Assembly: GCF_000526995.1 (NCBI RefSeq)
Contig: NZ_AZUI01000001.1
Coordinates: 1,674,001 to 1,738,000 of the forward strand
DNA: 64,000 nucleotides
Origin: Lacrimispora indolis DSM 755
Lineage (GTDB): Bacteria > Bacillota > Clostridia > Lachnospirales > Lachnospiraceae
Direction: 5' to 3'
Shown: positions 41,873 through 49,849 of the stretch, piece after piece
Layout of the letters: every line of letters starts with the position of its first letter
How positions within the stretch are numbered: position 1 is the first letter of the stretch
Translations under genes and position numbers: made by a program
The notes under the pieces: model-generated
The model's database searches: none
Told to the model about the DNA's origin: nothing
Seen by the model: only the letters and a program-made list of their open reading frames with translations

Positions 41873-43336
41873 TTATCGAATGCCCCTCTGCAGAAGCATA
41901 TCACGCCCCTGAAATAATTTATTCCCGTCTGCAAGGCTGGCATTGAAATCATACTTCTTTGGCGGCAGCCCTGCAAGTTTTCCGTTTTTAAGCAAATTCA
42001 GATCCTGGCCATACAGATTTTCCATAAGTTTCTCAGAAAGCAGTTCTTTTACATTTTGGTACTCCGGAATATCTGCCAGATCAAACAGTTCATCCTTATC
42101 TTCTTTCATATTAAACAACTGGAAAGTATTTCCTGTACAGTAATAAATCAACTTCCATTCCTTTGTACGGATCATACGCGTTGCCCGGTCATCCTCCCAT
42201 AACTCTCCATAGGAGTATTCCCGATCCCATTCTTCTGTTAAAGACCGGCCTTCCACATGACTTGGGACCTCTAGGCCCGCAAGTGTTAACAGTGTGGGCA
42301 TTACATCTTTTAGTTCAACAATCCTGTCATCAACTGTGCTGCATTTCATGCCGCTGTCTGCAGTCGGAGACAATATAAAAGGAATTTTTACAGAATTTTC
42401 ATACATAAGGAATTTACCGTGCAGATGATTAGAACCTAACATTTCCCCATGGTCTGACGTAAACAAAATCACGGTATCATCCAGGATACCCTGCTCACGC
42501 AGTGTTCCGATCACCAGTCTAAGCTGGTGGTCAATATAGGTACAAGAGGCATAATAGGCCTTCTTAGCCATGTCTGAGTCTCTCTTTTTTTCCATTTTGT
42601 AGAGATTTTTATAATAATTATAAGCATACGGCAATTCTTCTTCCGGACGTTTTGTCCACTCTCCATACTTAGGCTCTTCAAAATCCATGTCCTCATAAAA
42701 ATCTAGATAATCCTTTGGAGGTACCAGGGGCGGATGGGGCGCTGCAAATGAGAGATACCAAAATGAAGGCTTGGCTGCATCCCTTCTGATTATGTACTCA
42801 CACATATTTCTGACCGCCCAATTGGTTACTGTATACTCCTCCGGAAGATGAAACGGCCTGTAAAAATAATTATTGTTACACATGGCATGTCCCATTTCCA
42901 GACCGGCATACCCGGACCTCCCAAGAAACCTTTCATAATCATCCTGAGCCATCCCATCTTTATGGCGGCCTTCCTCATGAAGAAGCACATCATCAAACCC
43001 GATCCTGTCACGCTGGGGATATACATGCAGTTTCCCGACACAATAGGCCTGATAGCCATTATCCCTGAATACCTGTGCCATACTTGGAATATCGCTGGGC
43101 ATTGGTAAGGACTCATTAAATTTCCGGTCCCCATGAGTTTTGCTTCCTACACCCAACATCAATTCCCTTCGCGCCGGAATGCATACCGGCGTCGTACTAA
43201 CCGCATTGGAATATCTGATTCCATAGCGGGCCAATTCATCCAGACTGGGAGTTAAAATTTCATTGTTCCCCGCACACCCCAGGTAATTACCTGACCACTG
43301 ATCAACCGTAATCAATAAAACATTTTTCTTGTCCAT
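41873..43336 (-). CDS. Cytosolic formylglycine-dependent sulfatase
   Basis: Hydrolyses a sulfate ester. The formylglycine site is the cysteine type, TTPVCIPARREL (C-x-P-x-R), so the Cys must be oxidised by an anSME radical-SAM enzyme, not encoded in this window. Metal ligands are in LLITVDQWSG at the start and FTSDHGEMLG, with HGKFLMYENS later. The protein starts MDKKNVLLITVDQ directly, without signal peptide, so it acts inside the cell on an imported substrate. ATG 43336 has AGGAAGGA upstream. About 487 residues. Choline-sulfatase-like and arylsulfatase-like families both fit. It sits after the ABC importer genes. Confidence 0.9.
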   Translation of the reverse strand: MDKKNVLLITVDQWSGNYLGCAGNNEILTPSLDELARYGIRYSNAVSTTPVCIPARRELMLGVGSKTHGDRKFNESLPMPSDIPSMAQVFRDNGYQAYCVGKLHVYPQRDRIGFDDVLLHEEGRHKDGMAQDDYERFLGRSGYAGLEMGHAMCNNNYFYRPFHLPEEYTVTNWAVRNMCEYIIRRDAAKPSFWYLSFAAPHPPLVPPKDYLDFYEDMDFEEPKYGEWTKRPEEELPYAYNYYKNLYKMEKKRDSDMAKKAYYASCTYIDHQLRLVIGTLREQGILDDTVILFTSDHGEMLGSNHLHGKFLMYENSVKIPFILSPTADSGMKCSTVDDRIVELKDVMPTLLTLAGLEVPSHVEGRSLTEEWDREYSYGELWEDDRATRMIRTKEWKLIYYCTGNTFQLFNMKEDKDELFDLADIPEYQNVKELLSEKLMENLYGQDLNLLKNGKLAGLPPKKYDFNASLADGNKLFQGRDMLLQRGIR

Positions 43337-43362
43337 TATTATCTGTTCCTTCCTGAAGATGC

Positions 43363-44100
43363 CTACCACCACTTTATTAATTCGGTTACTTCATTTCTGA
43401 GATTTACAAACTCTTTCGATGTAATATCTCTCGGTCTTGGCAATTTATTATCCATAATTCTTTTCACAGAAGTAGGCTTGTTTGTCAAAATCATTATATG
43501 GTTGCTTAAATATACGGCTTCCTCTATATTATGAGTAATAAATATTACTGTGGTTCCTGTTATCTGCCATAAGCGAACCAGTTCATCCTCCAGATGGAAC
43601 CGCAGTTCCATGTCTAATTGTCCATATGGCTCATCCATCAGCAAAAGATCAGGCTCCGTAGCAAATGCTCTGGCAATACCGACTCTCTGCAGCATACTGG
43701 TCGACAATTGATTAGGATAATAATTTCTATATTTGGTCAAACCGACTATATCCAGATACTTGTTCACCAGTTCAACTCTGCGTTCTTTTGAAACCTTTTT
43801 AATATCCAGGCCAAAACCTACATTTTGTTCCACAGTAAGCCACGGCATGGTGGAATCCCCCTGAAAAATATAGGAGATATTTTGTTTCCTCGGATTTACC
43901 GGCTCATTATCCAATAATATTTCTCCGGATGTGGCTTCATAGATTTTTGTCAGACTGTTGAGAAAAGTGGTCTTTCCGCATCCCGTCGGACCTACGACAC
44001 ACAGTAAATCACCCTCTCCCACATCAAAAGAAATATCATTGAGAACCAGTAAATCCCCAAATTTCTTGGTCAGATTCTTTACCTTTACTTTTGTCTTCAT
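43363..44100 (-). CDS. ABC transporter ATPase, SsuB/TauB type, degenerate signature motif
   Basis: Second ATPase of the importer. Walker A GPTGCGKTTFLNS, Q-loop SYIFQGDSTMPW, Walker B LLLMDEPYGQLD and H-loop FITHNIEEA are intact. The signature, normally LSGGQ/M, reads LSTSMLQRVGIARA, so the residues that contact the opposite ATP are lost. ATG 44100 has GGAGGG 7 bases upstream. It follows the partner ATPase by 13 bases and precedes the sulfatase by 26. In a heterodimer with the partner (which has a good signature but no H-loop His) only one ATP site would be complete. Confidence 0.88.
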   Translation of the reverse strand: MKTKVKVKNLTKKFGDLLVLNDISFDVGEGDLLCVVGPTGCGKTTFLNSLTKIYEATSGEILLDNEPVNPRKQNISYIFQGDSTMPWLTVEQNVGFGLDIKKVSKERRVELVNKYLDIVGLTKYRNYYPNQLSTSMLQRVGIARAFATEPDLLLMDEPYGQLDMELRFHLEDELVRLWQITGTTVIFITHNIEEAVYLSNHIMILTNKPTSVKRIMDNKLPRPRDITSKEFVNLRNEVTELIKWW

Positions 44101-44113
44101 TCTCGTCCCTCCA

Positions 44114-44887
44114 TCAGTTCGCCGAATCCATGATATCGTCAATTTCCTTACGCAATGCTAAAAATTCGGGAGAAACATAATTTCTTGGCCTGGGCAAATC
44201 AATGACATATTCCTTTTTGATCTGTGAAGGGCAGCGGCTTAAAACAATAATCCGGTCAGCCAGATAAATCGCCTCTTCCAGATTATTGGTTACAAAAAGA
44301 ATGGTACGCTTTTCAATCTCCCAGATCCGCTGAAGTTCCTCCTGCATTAAGTACCTGGTCTGGGCATCGAGAGCGCTGAACGGCTCATCCATCATCAATA
44401 CCTTGGGTTCTATGCAATAAGCCCTGGCAATACCGACTCTCTGCCTCATTCCACCGGACAGGGCCACTGGAAATGACTTTTCAAATCCATTTAAACCGAC
44501 CAGGTCAATATAATACTGCGCCTTTTTCTGCCTCTCCTTTTTTCTTACTCCGCGCATTTTTAAGCCATATTCAACATTTCCCATGGTTGTAAGCCATGGG
44601 AACAGGGAAATGCTCTGAAAAACAACTCCCCGTTCAGGATCCGGACCATCGACCTTTTTTCCGCATACAGTCACTCCGCCGGAGGTGGCCTTTTCCAGGC
44701 CGGACATTAAATTGATTAATGTGCTCTTTCCGCACTGTCCCGGCCCCAGAATTACCACAAATTCATTTTCTCCGACTGATAAATCTATGTTATGTATAAC
44801 TTCCTGACTCTCTTTGTGATTGTTATACGTTTTTGATAGCTTACTGCAATCGATTATATGATTGGTTATACTGCGCCCTTGTTCCAT
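44114..44887 (-). CDS. ABC transporter ATPase, SsuB/TauB type, H-loop His replaced by Asn
   Basis: First ATPase of the importer. Walker A is GPGQCGKSTLINL, Q-loop GVVFQSISLFPW, signature LSGGMRQRVGIARAY and Walker B VLMMDEPFSALD, all normal. The switch histidine that follows strand 8 (VTHD/VTHN in the family) is Asn: ILFVTNNLEEAIYLAD. The start is ATG 44887 or GTG 44893, both behind AGGAGG. It overlaps the permease gene upstream by about 22 bases. See the partner ATPase for the expected asymmetric pair. Confidence 0.88.
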   Translation of the reverse strand: MEQGRSITNHIIDCSKLSKTYNNHKESQEVIHNIDLSVGENEFVVILGPGQCGKSTLINLMSGLEKATSGGVTVCGKKVDGPDPERGVVFQSISLFPWLTTMGNVEYGLKMRGVRKKERQKKAQYYIDLVGLNGFEKSFPVALSGGMRQRVGIARAYCIEPKVLMMDEPFSALDAQTRYLMQEELQRIWEIEKRTILFVTNNLEEAIYLADRIIVLSRCPSQIKKEYVIDLPRPRNYVSPEFLALRKEIDDIMDSAN

Positions 44888-45648
44888 CTGCACAATACCT
44901 CCTCTGTTTTTCTCATCAGTACCGCCAATATGAATCCTACAATTCCAATTGCTACGATACCAGTAAGTATCTGATTAATATTATTGTTGCTCATACCGGT
45001 TACGATCATCCAGCCAAGGCCTTCGGACGAACGGACCATCTCTGCCGCCATTACAGTTGCCCATGCGCTGGACATGGCAACCTGAAGCCCTGCAAATATC
45101 TGCGGAACCGAGGACGGAAGTACGATTGTTAAAAACACCTGAAGCTGCCCAGCCCCTAACATCCGTGCTGCACCGATCAATTGTTTGTTCGTACTCCTTG
45201 CTCCGCTATACGCGTTTAAAGTTAAATTGGCGAAAGATGATATAAATACAATGAATATCTTTGCTTCCTCTCCAAGCCCAAACCAGATAATTGCAAGAGG
45301 TATCCATGCAATTGAGGGTATTGGCCTGATAATACTGAATAACGGCCAGAAAACAGCTTTGACAACCGGATACCAGCCCATGAGAAGTCCTAGTAAAATT
45401 CCGGCCGCCGAACCCAGAACATACCCCACCATTACCCGCTGAAGACTATAAGCCGCATGCACGGCAATGCTGTGTTTTCCGACTTTACCCATTGTTCCGT
45501 TCACCAGAGAATGGAGTACCTCTCCCGGACCGGATATAAACTGCCCCAGTGTAGTTCCATTTGTAGCAATATACCACACAAATATAAATGTACCTATGGA
45601 TATACAGGCCGCGACAGCAGAAAGAAGTGTATCCCGTTTTGTTTTCAT
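44866..45648 (-). CDS. ABC transporter permease, SsuC/TauC type (first of two)
   Basis: 260 residues, six predicted helices. The EAA-like loop reads LIGAARMLGAGQLQVFLTIVLPSSVPQIFAGLQ in family style and SAWATVMAAEMVRSSEGLGWMI is the TauC/SsuC-type continuation. These importers take up sulfonates, nitrate, thiamin precursors and sulfate esters. Its ATG overlaps the stop of the second permease (ATGA). Such operons normally have one permease gene; here two differ from each other and presumably form a heterodimer. Confidence 0.9.
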   Translation of the reverse strand: MKTKRDTLLSAVAACISIGTFIFVWYIATNGTTLGQFISGPGEVLHSLVNGTMGKVGKHSIAVHAAYSLQRVMVGYVLGSAAGILLGLLMGWYPVVKAVFWPLFSIIRPIPSIAWIPLAIIWFGLGEEAKIFIVFISSFANLTLNAYSGARSTNKQLIGAARMLGAGQLQVFLTIVLPSSVPQIFAGLQVAMSSAWATVMAAEMVRSSEGLGWMIVTGMSNNNINQILTGIVAIGIVGFILAVLMRKTEEVLCRWNKGAV

Positions 45649-46421
45649 ACTGCATTCATTCCTTTCGCAACTTTTCGTTCGATCAATCTAAGCAGCGTAT
45701 CAAGCAAAGAACCGACAAGAGCAATGGCAAACATTCCCACAATAATAATATCTGTTCTTGACAATGCCCGGCTCTGCTGAATCATATACCCGAAACCTTT
45801 GTTGGATGCAAGCAGTTCCGCTGCAATCAACGACCTCCATGCCGAACCGACTGCGACCCGCAGTCCTGTAAATATCATCGGCAATGCAGTAGGAATTGCT
45901 ATTTTAAATAATTTCTGCATCCTGCTTGCCCCGAATATATCCCCTACCCACAGATGTATCTGGCTGGTTTGCCTGATTCCTGTATAAGCGTTCACAGTAC
46001 ATGGAATCAAAGCGCTCAGGAAAATCACAAATGCTTTCGAAAAAATTCCTATTCCGAACATTAAAAGAAATAACGGAATCCATGCTATGCCCGGAACAGG
46101 CCGGATCAAATCAAACAAGGGCCTGGCCAGCCTGTCCACCCAAATGTTCCAGGCCATCATGATACCTAACGGGATTCCCACCAATGCAGCCAGGCCATAC
46201 CCAAGCATACACACCTTCAGGCTTTCAAACAAATGTTGAACAAGAGTTGCTCCGTCAGGATTCTTATGATGCATTTTTGTAATAAATGTTCCTAATACTT
46301 TAACCGGCCCCGGAAAAACTGACTGCCGGACCAGCCCAAACACATCCACGCACAGATACCAGATTAAAACCACCGTAAAAAGCGATAAAACCGATATCAA
46401 CAAATATTTATTTTTCCTCAT
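45645..46421 (-). CDS. ABC transporter permease, SsuC/TauC type (second of two)
   Basis: 258 residues, six predicted helices, related to but clearly different from its neighbour. The EAA-like loop is FGASRMQKLFKIAIPTALPMIFTGLRVAVGSAWRSLIAAELL in two recognisable halves. It follows the receptor gene by 47 bases and is the first permease in the transcript. It probably pairs with the other permease in a 1:1 complex. Confidence 0.9.
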   Translation of the reverse strand: MRKNKYLLISVLSLFTVVLIWYLCVDVFGLVRQSVFPGPVKVLGTFITKMHHKNPDGATLVQHLFESLKVCMLGYGLAALVGIPLGIMMAWNIWVDRLARPLFDLIRPVPGIAWIPLFLLMFGIGIFSKAFVIFLSALIPCTVNAYTGIRQTSQIHLWVGDIFGASRMQKLFKIAIPTALPMIFTGLRVAVGSAWRSLIAAELLASNKGFGYMIQQSRALSRTDIIIVGMFAIALVGSLLDTLLRLIERKVAKGMNAV

Positions 46422-46468
46422 GTGCTTTTCACTCCTCTATCCAGCCTGCCACAATAAGCATTTCCCCA

Positions 46469-47587
46469 TTACTTACCGGATTCTGCTTTCAGCTCCTTTA
46501 TCACGCTGTCATTCATGCAGGCTTTGATATTTGGCAAATTTTCTTTGTCTATCATGCCTTGTTCCATAAAGAATTCACCTATGCTCATCATTGTAAATCC
46601 AAATGGATATTCCTCCGTATCAAGCGTCTTTAACGTATGATATATTTTAGTTTCGATCTCATCTTCCATATCTCCCTCACTAAATGTAATACCATTCTCT
46701 TCATACCACTTCATGGAATAATCCTTTCGGAGATCTTTATCTTGATTCAGTTCTTCACATGCTCTGTAATAACAGTCTAAAAATAATTTTAAATCCTCCT
46801 GTCTGTCCTCAAAAATTGAATTTTGGGTATAAATAGCATTGACCATGGGGCTCCCCATTGCCTCCGAAATGCCGCACACTCTCACATATCCTTCGTTTTC
46901 CAACTGGGAGGTATATGGGGGTTTGGTTGCCAGGAGATCCCCGTCCCCCATGATAAATGCCTGATAAGCCTGTGCATATTCCATTGACATCATTGTAAAA
47001 TCATCTGATGTAAGACCGAAAGATTCCGCATATTTGATTGCCATAAAATGAGCAGTGGTAGCAAGAGGTCCTAAAATCGATTTTCCTCTGACGGTTTCTG
47101 CACTTCCCTTGGTACCCGGAATCACACCTTCCTCCTTAACAATATCACTATTACTGCGTGCATAAATTGCTTCGCCATCCAGAGTTATACTCCCGTCCCC
47201 TATATAGGTATACAGCCCGGTAGCCAGCGCATAGACGGAAGCCATTCCACTGACCGCCACATCAATTTCTCCTGCTGCCATAGCCTCATTTACAGGAGCT
47301 CCCGTTGCGAACAGTACAATTTCCACATCCAATCCAGCTTCATCAAAATACCCCTTATCATAAGCATACTGTACAGGGACCCCTATGGTTACTGGCATCG
47401 TGCCGACTCTGAGTGTTTTTCCCGATAAACTTCCTTTTGTTTGTCCTTCCTCCGATGTCTCTTTTGCTTCAGAATTCTGCTGAGCCGCAGACGTACTACC
47501 AGCTGAACCTCCTGCATTTCCTCCACACCCTGTCAATGAAGAAACAAGCAATACAGCACTCATTAAAAACGCAATTCTTCTCTTCAT
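46469..47587 (-). CDS. ABC transporter receptor lipoprotein, NMT1/TauA-SsuA type
   Basis: 372 residues. A lipoprotein signal ends at LTGCGG, followed by a Ser/Gln/Glu linker. The mature domain has the family features RVGTMPVTIGVPVQYAYDKGYFDEAGLDVEIVLF (seen in parts) and GAPVNEAMAAGEIDVAVSG, which bind small organic anions. The ligand is probably a sulfate ester or sulfonate judging by the sulfatase; the sequence itself does not fix it. First gene of the operon, divergent from an RpiR-type regulator. Confidence 0.88.
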   Translation of the reverse strand: MKRRIAFLMSAVLLVSSLTGCGGNAGGSAGSTSAAQQNSEAKETSEEGQTKGSLSGKTLRVGTMPVTIGVPVQYAYDKGYFDEAGLDVEIVLFATGAPVNEAMAAGEIDVAVSGMASVYALATGLYTYIGDGSITLDGEAIYARSNSDIVKEEGVIPGTKGSAETVRGKSILGPLATTAHFMAIKYAESFGLTSDDFTMMSMEYAQAYQAFIMGDGDLLATKPPYTSQLENEGYVRVCGISEAMGSPMVNAIYTQNSIFEDRQEDLKLFLDCYYRACEELNQDKDLRKDYSMKWYEENGITFSEGDMEDEIETKIYHTLKTLDTEEYPFGFTMMSIGEFFMEQGMIDKENLPNIKACMNDSVIKELKAESGK

Positions 47588-47743
47588 AATAACCCTCCAT
47601 TTTATTTATTTTTGTTATTTTACCCTTGCTTTCCACTACATTATTATATAAAATATACAAAAAGGCAATAGAAACAATGATGTAAATTTTGCAAATATAA
47701 TTCGGAATTTTCTGACTAATACAGTATTTGGAGGATAAGGTAC

Positions 47744-48598
47744 ATGGTAAGCTGCACGAAGAATATAATTGATAATTATAATAAGCTCAGTTACAGCGAA
47801 AAGTTGTTTGCTGATTATGTATTAGTTAACAAAGCAAAGGTCATCTATATGTCCATCACTGAACTGGCTGAAGCTACAAATATTGCTGCCTCTACAGTGA
47901 TTGCTGCAACAAAAAAGCTGGGCTACAGCGGTCTGAAGAACTTTAAAATATCCCTTGCCTCCGAACAGACAAACCCTACTGAACATATGACAATACCTGT
48001 CACCCAGAATAACGACATGAATACACTAACAAATGTTGTTAATTCCAATATTTCTGCTTTAAAAGAAATTTTAAATACTCTGCCCTATTCCTTAATTGAA
48101 CAGGCTACCGATTTGATCTTAAAGGCTGACACCATTCATATTTATGGAATCGGTACTTCCGCCATACTTGCGCGCGAGGCCTATGATTTTCTATTCCGCC
48201 TTTGTTTAAAATGCGTTTTATATGATGATCCATATTATCACCATATGTCAATTTCCATGCAGAAAGAAAATGACATATCATTAATTGTCTCACAGTCAGG
48301 TGTTAACCGGGATGTACTGCTTATTGCCGATAAAATACACAGCAATAAACACAAAATAATTGGTATATCCAATTACATGGGCACTCCTTTTTCAAAATAC
48401 TGCAATATCTTATTAGCCGCACTTCCAAATATATCCAACATTCATGATAACCACTTTTCTTTCAGGCTGCCGATCATGTGCATTATCGAGACGATATACT
48501 ACTCTTTATCACAAGCTATGGGGGAACGTTATAAATCAGCTTTTGATCTGAACAGAACGATTATTAATGAGACTTCCGTGTCTCCTCCTAAAAAATAA
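47744..48598 (+). CDS. RpiR/MurR-family transcriptional regulator
   Basis: 284 residues. The N-terminal helix-turn-helix (residues 1-75) reads LSYSEKLFADYVLVNK, then ITELAEATNIAASTVIAATKKLGYSGLKNFK. The C-terminal SIS domain (about 110-270) binds a phosphosugar: IHIYGIGTSAILAREAYDFLFRLG-like segment, and SLIVSQSGVNRDVLLIADK. The start has GGAGG nine bases upstream. It is transcribed away from the sulfatase operon and is its likely regulator, with the effector perhaps a phosphorylated sugar from the desulfated product. That would make the imported compound a sulfated sugar. Confidence 0.88.
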   Translation: MVSCTKNIIDNYNKLSYSEKLFADYVLVNKAKVIYMSITELAEATNIAASTVIAATKKLGYSGLKNFKISLASEQTNPTEHMTIPVTQNNDMNTLTNVVNSNISALKEILNTLPYSLIEQATDLILKADTIHIYGIGTSAILAREAYDFLFRLCLKCVLYDDPYYHHMSISMQKENDISLIVSQSGVNRDVLLIADKIHSNKHKIIGISNYMGTPFSKYCNILLAALPNISNIHDNHFSFRLPIMCIIETIYYSLSQAMGERYKSAFDLNRTIINETSVSPPKK

Positions 48599-48644
48599 CC
48601 ACCTTCCTATAACTTCAAGGGATTTGCTCAATTAAATCAATAAT

Positions 48645-48679
48645 GATAGGCTGGCAATATGTAAAATTGCCAGCCTATC
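48645..48679. terminator. Hairpin between converging regulator gene and lyase operon
   Basis: A perfect 14-bp stem (GATAGGCTGGCAAT and complement) with a 7-base loop lies between two converging genes. No T-run follows, but the stem is strong, and the position suits a two-way terminator. Confidence 0.6.
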
Positions 48680-48735
48680 GGTCATGTATAAAACTATATT
48701 AAATTTTAATATTGCCATTTAATGCTTGCAAGCAC

Positions 48736-49065
48736 TTATTCCACCACAACAAAATCCTCCCGTTGGGGTGTAAAGATATCCAGGATCACAGAATCTTCCA
48801 GTGCAGTTGCACCATGCGGCACATCCGGTTCCACATAATAGCTGTCACCAGCCTTCAGCATATATGTTATACCATCGGCTTCATACTGAAATGAACCGGA
48901 TACAATATAGCTGACCTGCTCATGAGGATGTTTATGTACGCTTCCGACAGCTCCCTTTTTAAATGAAGCTTCTACCCCCATCATGCTTCCGCCTCTTGCA
49001 AGAATGCGTCTGGTAATCCCCGGCTCCGGGTTCGTAGGAATGATATCTTCATATTTTAAAACCAT
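48736..49065 (-). CDS. KdgF-like cupin
   Basis: 109-residue single cupin barrel with the metal motif HKHPHEQVSYIVSG (H-x-H-x3-Q) and a closing VEPDVPHGATAL. The size and motif match KdgF, a cupin that opens the ring of 4,5-unsaturated uronates released by polysaccharide lyases. It lies last in the lyase operon, 23 bases after the dehydrogenase gene, which supports this role. Other small cupins share the fold, so the assignment rests on context. Confidence 0.75.
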   Translation of the reverse strand: MVLKYEDIIPTNPEPGITRRILARGGSMMGVEASFKKGAVGSVHKHPHEQVSYIVSGSFQYEADGITYMLKAGDSYYVEPDVPHGATALEDSVILDIFTPQREDFVVVE

Positions 49066-49088
49066 CTCACCGCTTCCTTTCTGCTTCG

Positions 49089-49823
49089 TCAGATGAATAC
49101 CTGACCGCCGTTGATCTGAATAACCTCTCCCGTAATAAAAGAAGCCTTTTCAGAAACCAGGAATCCGATCACTGTTGCCACCTCCGATGGTTCTCCAAGC
49201 CTCTTCATAAGAATTCCTTCCTTCCAGGACTCTAATATCTCACGCTTTGTAGCAGAATGGAATGCCGTGTCAATAGTTCCCGGTGATACGGCATTTACGC
49301 GGATTCCATATTCCGCAAGGTCCTTTGCAAGCGCCCGTGTCAGCCCTTCAATGGCAGCCTTACCTGCCGCATAGATTCCTGCACCGGGTCCTCCGCCGGA
49401 GGTAACCGCAATGGTACTATAGTTGATAATGGAGGGGTTATTCCCCTTTTTCAGCAGCGGAATAGCTGCACGGCTTGCAAAAAATGCGCTGTCAAAGTTA
49501 AGTGCCATGACCTTTCTCATGAAAGAAGTCTCCATTTCTTCAAAACGCTGTCTTCCCCCAAGACCTCCCACGTTATTCACTAACACATCCAGGGAATCAT
49601 ATTTCTGGACAATTTTTTCAAAGCAATGATTGACGTCTTCCTCCTTCATGGAATCTGCATAAATGAATTCGCTGTTTATCCCTTGCTTTTTTAACGTCTC
49701 CTGTGCTGCTTCTGCGTCCTCATGGCTGATTCCGGTGATAATAATATCATAACCGGCCTTCCCCAGCTCCATTGCAGCACTTAAGCCGATTCCGCTTGTT
49801 CCTCCTGTGATGACTGCTCTCAT
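49089..49823 (-). CDS. SDR-family dehydrogenase, KduD-like
   Basis: 244 residues, short-chain dehydrogenase. Cofactor loop TGGTSGIGLSAA, NNVGG strand, catalytic Ser in YSTIAVTSGG, Tyr-x3-Lys in GIYAAGKAAIEG and the C-terminal GGQVFI. In lyase operons this family often reduces or oxidises 3-deoxy-2,5-diketo sugars (KduD/DhuD). Whether it works on that compound or on another keto sugar cannot be read from the sequence. Start preceded by AAAGGAGAG. It lies 26 bases after the lyase gene. Confidence 0.8.
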   Translation of the reverse strand: MRAVITGGTSGIGLSAAMELGKAGYDIIITGISHEDAEAAQETLKKQGINSEFIYADSMKEEDVNHCFEKIVQKYDSLDVLVNNVGGLGGRQRFEEMETSFMRKVMALNFDSAFFASRAAIPLLKKGNNPSIINYSTIAVTSGGGPGAGIYAAGKAAIEGLTRALAKDLAEYGIRVNAVSPGTIDTAFHSATKREILESWKEGILMKRLGEPSEVATVIGFLVSEKASFITGEVIQINGGQVFI

Positions 49824-49849
49824 GTTTACTCTCCTTTTCTAAGCTTTCA

